64,000 bases of DNA from Notospermus geniculatus (taxonomy: Eukaryota > Nemertea > Pilidiophora > Heteronemertea > Lineidae), in assembly GCA_002633025.1 (NCBI GenBank), contig NMRB01001270.1, positions 11,631-75,630 on the forward strand, in the 5' to 3' direction. Within the stretch, counting starts at the first letter, position 1; every line of letters starts with the position of its first letter. Positions 40,001 through 49,000 of this stretch are shown in pieces. The notes beneath the pieces were generated by a model. That model did no database searches. It saw only the letters and a program-made list of their open reading frames with translations, and had not been told where the DNA came from. A program made the translations under genes and the position numbers.

Positions 40001-43000
40001 GGTAACACGACCACCCACAACCTAATTAGGGATCTGATTATCAAACAAAGGCTAGTCAGCAACATGAGTGTACCAAACAGGACCAATTAACACATGACAT
40101 AAGCCACGCGCATGACAGTTGCGGTCAGCGGTCATAAAAGGCAGGCCTAAGCATGAGACGGGCGCAATATTACACGGAATTCACCATTTCCACACCTGCC
40201 GGTCCTCCATCCTAGTCGTCACAGTGTCAGTGGGCTATCTGCTTACTAGTATCAGGCCAGGCTGGAAATGGTCTAGTCTGGTTTATTAAACGAAACATGG
40301 ATTGGATAAAAAAGAAAATATGACACTCAGTATACTTCGTTCTGGATCGGCACTCATCGGGCCGATTTCGATAAAGCGCCCACCTCGCTAACGCGACCAC
40401 TTTGGGTCTGTCCCGTTGGTGGTCGTGTTACCGGGGTTCCACTGTACACGAAACTAGTGCATTAAAAATTTGACCCCACAGTCATGACAGTAGCCTCATA
40501 ACGTCACTGACCGGAATTCCCCCGGTCCATAGCACTGAACGTAACAGCGAAATGGACCGGTATACATGGTATACCGGTCTACATGTATGCTGTACCGAAT
40601 TTGTTTTAAGAATCGTGCCACCCTGTTCATGATAACAACAAATGACACGGTGTCACATATGGTGAGGAAAAAATAAGCCGTTTTTATCACTAGAGTGTGA
40701 CGAAATGTATTACGCACCTTATGTGATGTTCGATTCCAAATGGTTACTTCATGTCCCGACTTCAACAAATTCATGACCATTCCTTGGCCCATGATTCCGA
40801 GGCCCAAGTAGCCAATTTTCATCGGAGTCGGAATGATGTTTTTGACTGGCACTTGATCCAGACTCCGGATGGCTGTCGGCGTGTCGGATAATGATGTATT
40901 GGTGGAGTTAGACGTGTTGTGAAGACTCGGTGAAATGTGCTGGGTAGGTGGCGCTACTCGTGTCAGGTCCTGGAGAGGAAAAAAAAATATTGTTACTGCC
41001 ATTTAATCATTCCAAAGAGAAGGCAAGCACAAAAATTGACACACAATATATGATAAATAAAAAGGCAATTTCCAGAATGTTTGCGAATTTTCGACCCCAA
41101 CCGGGGTCTTCTTCAGGCTGGAACTTTACAATCCGAAACTCTGTTCTAGAGTTTCGGATTGTAAAGTTCCAGCCTGAAAAAGACCCCGGTTGGGGTCGAA
41201 AATTCGCAAACATTCTGGAAATTGCCTTTTTATTTGCCATAATCATTCCCATGCTGTCAGATAAATCATAGCAGCGTGACTACCTTGCTTTGCTACTAGG
41301 TGGCGCCATGGCATGCCTGGAGCCTTTTACACCCCCCAAAATGCACCCTCCCCATTTTTGGGACATTTCAGACAGTCTGGAAACATTCTAAAAGGTTGGT
41401 AGATCCATGAAAATGAATCGACAAATGTAGATGTACAATTTGCTGAACAAAAACACCTTAGTTACTCTGAAACAGTGAAATTCGTTGGCCTCTGTGACCT
41501 TGAAGACTTGGTCAAATAAGGGTTGTATTTTAGAACGTTCCTTAACGTTAAGGTCGACAGTCTATTGAAAAACTATCGAGAACAATAGATTTAAGGTGGA
41601 CCTTACGTTCTAAAATACGGCCCAAAGAAAGAATCCATTGTTTATTTCACATACTCATATCAGATACACCTATGATAAAATTTGGAGATGATCCAGCCAT
41701 TACATGTAGATCTGAAGTTTTACCTCCTGGTGGCCAACCAAGAATCAGATAGATCGGACTAAAACTTGATGTCATAGGTCATCTGACCTAGGGGGTACGT
41801 ATGTACAAAGTTTCAGTTCAATAGCCCCACTCCAGCAGGGATGAAACGTGCCCTGCTAGTGCTACCGGACAATGACGACAACGGACACCACACCACGGTA
41901 CAAGCCCTAAAGGCCTGAGGGCCCGGTTGCACAAAAGCATACTAGGCGAAGTATCATTCTATCTCCTAGTTGGCTTCAGCTCAGTCTTTTCTGGTCTCTC
42001 CAACTGAAAAGTGCCAGAAGAAGACCCCGGTTGGGGTCGAAAATTCGTAAGATTCTGGAAGTTGACTTCTTGATATTTATCTAGTTGGCTTCTAACTCAG
42101 TATACAAACGCCTACTAAAGTTAGAAGCCAACTAGGAGACAGAATGATACTACATGTACGCCTAGTATGCTTTTGTGCAACCAGGCCCTGGTTCACAAAA
42201 CATTGCTACATGTACGTTGGCGAAAAGCATATGTATTGTCCAGCTGTGGACTCCCTATATTTCACTAGGGAAGAACAAAGGATTAGCGCCCTAGCAAAGA
42301 AGCGACGGCTGCATGAATTAAATTAGGTGAACTAAAATGCTCCAGCCAGTCCCATTTTGTTTCCCCAAGGCCAAGCAGGCTGAACAAAAATTTAGCAAAA
42401 TTCATCTTTCACTTACAGTTGATGCTGGTTTATCTGTGAGTGTTGATGGTTCATCTTCATCAGAATAATCATATTTGCCGTCGTCACCAGGCCCTGTCGC
42501 TCCCGAATGTTTCGTCACCCACGACGGCAATTTTTTGTCACTCTCAGCTGATGGCGATGGTGATGACTTGGATTTTTGTGTGTCAGACTTTTCTTGGTCT
42601 GATTCCTGGAATGGCGACGTCTTAAATTAGACATTAGCGAGCTCCGCAACGGCCAAGTCCGAGCTTCTGCCAGGATTTCAAAAGGGCACGGCTTTTTCCC
42701 TGGGGCACAAAAAAGGGCAGGGAGCTGCTTCAGGCCAAAAGGGGCATTTTTTGAGGTGCAGGGCTCGAAAAGTAGCTGTTTTCATCGCCATTGGCTACAG
42801 GATTTTCCCATTTGGTAATAAAAAATAATTTTTTCAACTTCGCCATTTGGCTACAAAGATTCCTTGATTTTTACAATTTTAATCGCCATAAGTCCTTTCT
42901 ATTTCCATTGGCAGTATCTCAATCATATATATTTGGCTATGAAAATTTGTAGACATAGCCGAACGGCTAGCTTTGAACAACTGAACTTTTCGAGCACTGC

Positions 43001-46000
43001 AGGTGTCAAAGCAATTTTTTTCTGAAGAAACGATATTTTAAGATCACTTTCAGGCATCCACAACCCACCGAGACTGTCGAAAACGACAAAAAAAATTTTT
43101 TATGAGGCATGGTGCATTTTGAGGGTCAAGAAAGGCTCTGTAGCAAAACCTGGGCGAGATATGACGCAGCGCCATCCTAAAACTGTCCAGCAGAGGCACT
43201 GTAACTTACTGTTCATTCCACATCGGCCAATGGGTCAATATGAATAAAGAGTAACAATTGCTTTTACTTGAATTTTGCATCTGAAGTAAAAGCATTTGCT
43301 CATCTTTATTCATATGACCCAATACATGTAACTCTGCAACGGCTGGGTCAAATTTGACATACATGTACCATCATAAAGGAATCAACCATAAAGGTTTAAC
43401 TGCGAACGATGAGCTTACTGAGGGATACACTTCCTGTCTTGCCACCAGATGTCTCTTACTGCCTGAATTTTGGCTTTACGTAATAGGCACGAGCTTCAAC
43501 TTTTTTTGTGGTAAAGAGGAACATGAACCTGCCAACATGATGCTTTGAATTCCATTTCTGACGATGACTGAGCTATTTTCAGCACAATTAGTTTCCATGT
43601 ACAAATGTACGGCAGCCTATTCAAATGTACACCGATGACCCTGAACACACATCGTTCGTGGGGTTCTCATTAATTCAGTCCTTTTGTATCATACGATCAA
43701 CTAGTCGGAATTCAACAAAATTTGCAGTAAACATGCAGAAGGGTCTTGCCTATCATATGGAAACGTCAGAATGCAATTCTGTTGGGTTTTAAAGGGATAT
43801 TGTCCACATTTATAAAATGCTAAATTTGTCAGTTGAACCTTTATGGTTGATTCCTTTATGGTACCATACATCAACTGACTTGTATTTCTTGCCGGCATCT
43901 TTTTGCTATCTTTATTTTTTGCGTAAGGCCGAGATAACGGATCCCTTTCTCAAAACCCATTTCATTTCGCCACGATGTTCAGTGCAGTTTTCACATGCGC
44001 GATGCATTGCATAATTTCAAAATGGCTGCCATTTCGGCCATAAACCCGAAATGCTGTTTTTGAAAGAAACTTTTTATGTCAAGTTTTTAAGGGAAAATGA
44101 CAGTGATAAAAATATTTCATTTAATTGATGTTTCAACGTGTTCTTGACCGACTTTGTGACTAATATCTACGGCAAATACCTAAATTATCAGACTGCCCGC
44201 TGGTGCTGCCATCGTCAACTGAGGAAAAATCAAATAACATTAGTACTCACGTCTTTCTTAGGAACAGGTGATGTGGTATTTCTTGATGGTGATCCGATCT
44301 TGACAACCAGTTTTTGACGTTTATAACTGGAAGTCTTCTGGCTCACTGGAGAAGCTGCCCGTTTTGGTTTCTGAATGAAATGGAAAAATTTGCAGGAAAA
44401 ATGTTGAGCAGGGTTCTGCCGCTGCTGGCCCCGTCCAGGACGCAGAAATGCCGACCGGCACTCGGCCTAAAAAGAGTATTTTCCGACCAACAGATTGAAC
44501 TAACGAAGTGTGCCACGAGAGATGCCCGCCATGCACACTTCCGAATTTCCTTTCTGTTCCCATTCACCAATGTGCTGCTTCCCTGCAGGGCTTCCTTACA
44601 CAGTTCTGACCAATGACAACGACAACGTGGGACTGCCTAATAAGTTGCAATAGAGTGGATTGGGGTCATTCTGACGCCAAATGAGCTCATTATTTCGACT
44701 CTCAGGTGCCAGGAAATCGCATTTCAGCAAGTCTATAGATTTCAAATTTTTCTGGGGAAGGGCCCCCATACCCCCCTTCCATCCGGCACTCATTCAGTTC
44801 TGGACAGATCCCTGTAAGAGAGCCCCCTGCACATCTGATCCCCCCCCCCACCCCACCCATCGAATGGCACCCCTCACTGATGGAGAGATTTCTAAACGTA
44901 ATGGACAAGATGTTGAGGAAGTTTACACTACAGTATGAGAACTTAACTTATTGTGCATGACTTATTTCTCCAGGGCTATCGGGGATGAGTGCACAGCTCT
45001 TGGTGCAAACAATAAATCATACCTTTTCTTTTTTCTCTTTCTGTGCTTTATCCCCCAATTTGTAGTTACCCGATGAGTCTTTACGATCTTTTATTTTGGT
45101 CCGATCATCGCCTGTCTTCTGAAAGTAAAACATTAACTCAACTTGAATTTTTTGTTGCAACGTGCATTGTTATTGGTAAAACAAGCACAGCATTGAACGT
45201 CCCCCGTCGCCCCGGGTGCAAGTCCGACGGGCATGTATTTTGAAGATTCCATTCAGTATTAATGGCACAATCACAGTTTATGTGATTCGGGTTTTTGGAC
45301 CCCTGGTGGCAAAGTGGAAAATCAGATTTGGTTGATTCTATGACGCGACACACCGTTGGCCCATGACACATCCCTCCACCAAATATCAACCCAAAATTTT
45401 CAGTCGTTCCAAAGTTACAGAGCGGAAGGGAACTTATGTGGTTTTTACAAGCGCCCCCTACAGGGCTCAAAAATGAATGTAATTGAAAACCCGCAGAGTA
45501 TATTATGTACCCTTGCTAGATGAGCCTACCATAAAAAATTTGTGAAATTCCGTTCAGTATTAAAGGCGTAATCGCAGTTTTTGTGTTTTGGCTTTTGGCC
45601 CCCTGGTGGCAAAGTGGAGAATCGGATTTGGCCGATTTTTTCACGCGACACACCGTTGGCCCATGGTACATCCCCCCATCAAATATCAACCCAAAATTTT
45701 CAGTCGTTCAGAAGTTACAGAGCGGAAGGGAACTTATGTGGTTTATACAAAGCGCCCCCTACAGGGCTGAAAAATGAATTAAATTGAAAACCTGTATGAT
45801 ATGTTATGTACCCTTGCTAGATGAGCCTACCACAAAAATTTCGTGAAATTCCATTCAGTATTAAAGGCGTGATCGAAGTTTTTGTGTTTTGGCTTTCGGC
45901 CCCCTGGTGGCAAAGTGGAGAATCGGATTTGGCCGATTCTTTCACGCGACACACCTTTGGCCCGTGCTACATCCCTCCACCAAATATGAATCCAAAATCT

Positions 46001-49000
46001 TCAATCGTTCTTAAGTTATAGAGCGGAAGGGACTAGTAGCGGCGAGCGGCGAGCGCCGAGCGGCAGAGGCGCACGGACGGCCGGTATTTTCAAGTCCCCC
46101 TCCAAGGGCTCCGGGGGACAATAACCAATAATAATCCTTTATAATGATTGTGACCCCTTGCATGACATAACTGTTTGGGTTCAGAGATTGGATTACTCGC
46201 AGGGTGCTTAGGGACACCTCGTTTAACATGGATCATTGAACCATCTTTTTGAAGATGGAGATTTGGCCTAGTGGTTAAGGTGTGCTGCCCCTGAGTGTCG
46301 ACGATTGATGCCTTGTGCGAGGACCCGTCCATGGGTTCGAGTCCGGTAGGAAGCTATGTCTTTCACCTTAGAAACCTGTTATTATTTCATGCCCAATAAT
46401 AATCAGCCACAGTTTATTCATGACTTTGTGTATTTACACTCGAAGACACAATGTTGTTTTTCATGACCACGAGTCGATACAAAAATGCCATTTTGTGAAC
46501 ATCCACAACTAAAATCAGCAGAAATCAGATGATCCCCTGGTGCTGAAACCAAGTGACATGCTGAAAACCAGCCATTCAAAGTATGACTGGCATTCTGAGT
46601 TGGAGAAAAATTACCTTTTTGCCAGACAAGGGTTCCCTGGTGTAGTCCTTGTGTTGTGGGGAGGATTTGTCCGGGAAGATAGCCGCTATTTCATCATCTA
46701 TGGTGGGTAAATCTGCCGTCTTGATGTCCTGAAACATTGAAGGACACATAACAATTTGGCCATCATAGACTGGTTGTCTGGTACGTGATGTTGCGACGCT
46801 GTTATGAGGTCAAGAAATAATGCGCTATCTCATAAGATGCATGTCACAGTGCTAAAATACATCCTCAAATGCTGGGAAATCGCATCCAGTGTTTCCGCCA
46901 GATGCTAGCACCCTCAAAGGTACAGAAAAGGGCCATTTTCTTTAATTTTATGGGGTTTTTGTTGATTTTGAAGGAATTAGTCCCCTCTGCTCAAAAAAAT
47001 TTCTGGCAGAGACCCTGGCATCTGAGGGCATCCAACATTTCAAATTTTTTGGGGGGAGACTCCGCCCAGGCCCCCCTCAGTTGCGTGCTGAAGGGACAGG
47101 CTGACTTTGTCGGCAGAATGACTTCGTCAGTGAATGGTTCATCTCATCCCAGTACCCCATTAACTGAAATCCTGCCGAGAACACTAAACATGTATGATGA
47201 ACATGTACACCTGAGCTAGTTCAAAAGATCTTTTCGGTGATTTGGGTTAGCCAAAAAATAAGTTCTCCAATCAAAAATTCAGTGGATATTAACTCTACTC
47301 AAGGTGGCATGTTTCAAGTTTAAGTTTCAAGGGGCGCCACGGTGGTGTAGTGGTTCGGGTCTCCGACTAGTGGTCAGAAGGTCACAGGTTCGAATCCCAC
47401 TGTGGCGTGAGACTTTGGGCAAGTCTCTTTGCCTCACTGGCCTCTCTTCACCCAGGTGTATAAATGGGTACCAGTCGGAAATGCTCGGATTGTAGCGCTG
47501 AATGAGCAGCTTATCTGAGTTCTACTGAAAGGTTTCCAGGTAAAGTCGGATGACACCTCTACCGTTGTTGATATCAGACTAAAAACCCAAACTTCAACTT
47601 GTTTTACACAGTTAGTGAGTTAGCCAATTTTTTAGCCAGTTCCACACAAAAAAATCGCCAAATTGGAGGGTTAGTAGCCATTGGCGATTAGGCGAGTAGG
47701 TAGCACGATCCCTGGACCTTTGGACAATCATCATTTGATGTGGACAACCAACTTCTGGAATTCAGGCTGTCAGTGGGCAACCAACGAACAACTGATCTGT
47801 CATCTTCTGATTTAAGGGTCGCATTGCAAGACTTACCTGCTGGGGTTGTGACTTGACATAATCATCTGTACACTCAATCGCCTCACGAAATCCCTTTGGA
47901 GGTTTGTTTGTAACAGTGAACTTGGCTCTGTATTGTGCGAAAGGCCAAATGGAGTCTTCAGCCACCCAGGCACTGGAAAATGAAATGGGCAGGCAGGGCA
48001 TGTCATTAGATATCGCAACATTGTTGCAGTTTTACTTCGTTACATCACAGTGTTTCTGCCACAAATTTTTAAGGGGGGGGATAAAGGGCAAATTTGACAG
48101 AATTCTTGGTCAAAAACACAAATATTTGGCTTTTTAAGGGGGATATCCCCCTGTCCCCCCCCCCTCCTCTGGCATGTCATACCGTTGATTTCAACACCTT
48201 ATACAACTTGTAAAGACAAGGCGGATTGTGTTATAACCTTGGACGTACAGAGGAACATGAACTTTGGGTTGGTCCATACCCTGCACATTGCTCTACTGCA
48301 GGAATTGACACGTGAAATCAAAGTCCATAAATAATGTATATGGAAAAAACTAGCAGGAGAATTTTTTATAGTTGTTTTGGACACAACACAGACATCGATG
48401 ATTTGTTCAACACACCCTTTTAGCAATCTCCAATCCCATACACAATATGGTACATGTATTCAGATTCAGAATGATAGTGAACTGAAAGGCATCTGAGTTG
48501 TGATCCTTGGGAAAACGGAAAAAGCTGATGCACTTGCAAATTGCAGGGATTATTTGTTGTGCTGTACAGAATAATCCCTGCAATTAGCGGCTTCATAGCT
48601 TTCTCTATTTTCTCAAGGATCACAACTAAGATTCCTCAATTGATGAAAACAAACAGCCCCTTTTTAATGGCAAATTGGCATAGCATACAAAACATTCAGA
48701 GCAAACCTGGACCATAACACGTTTAATGTCTTTGCCTGTACAAACAATACCAGGTTAGGGCTAACTAATGTCACTGTTCTTACTGATGAGGCTGGTGGTT
48801 GCACTCACTTGCATCAATTAATAATAAATTGACAACACTCACTAATTTTCTGAACCAAAGAACAAAACAAAGTGATGTGGCTTCTTCTGTGAAGGTCTTC
48901 TGACTTCTGGCTTCGGCTGGATCACCTGGATTTTTGGAAAATACAATTATAACATGTTTTATTTAATAGTGAATACTTTCACCAAACAAAGGCTTAATAT

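Noticed and set aside
40948-41271. Pair of similar frames with [11 protein letters not shown]
   Set aside because: Both come from the near-perfect palindrome at 41055-41235.
44314-44616. Frame with [20 protein letters not shown], also found at 63578-63781
   Set aside because: Shared only because both lie in copies of one non-coding TIR element. No start or domain support.
45581-46021. Overlapping frames in the 300-bp modules
   Set aside because: They repeat because the DNA modules repeat. Stops and frameshifts differ between modules.
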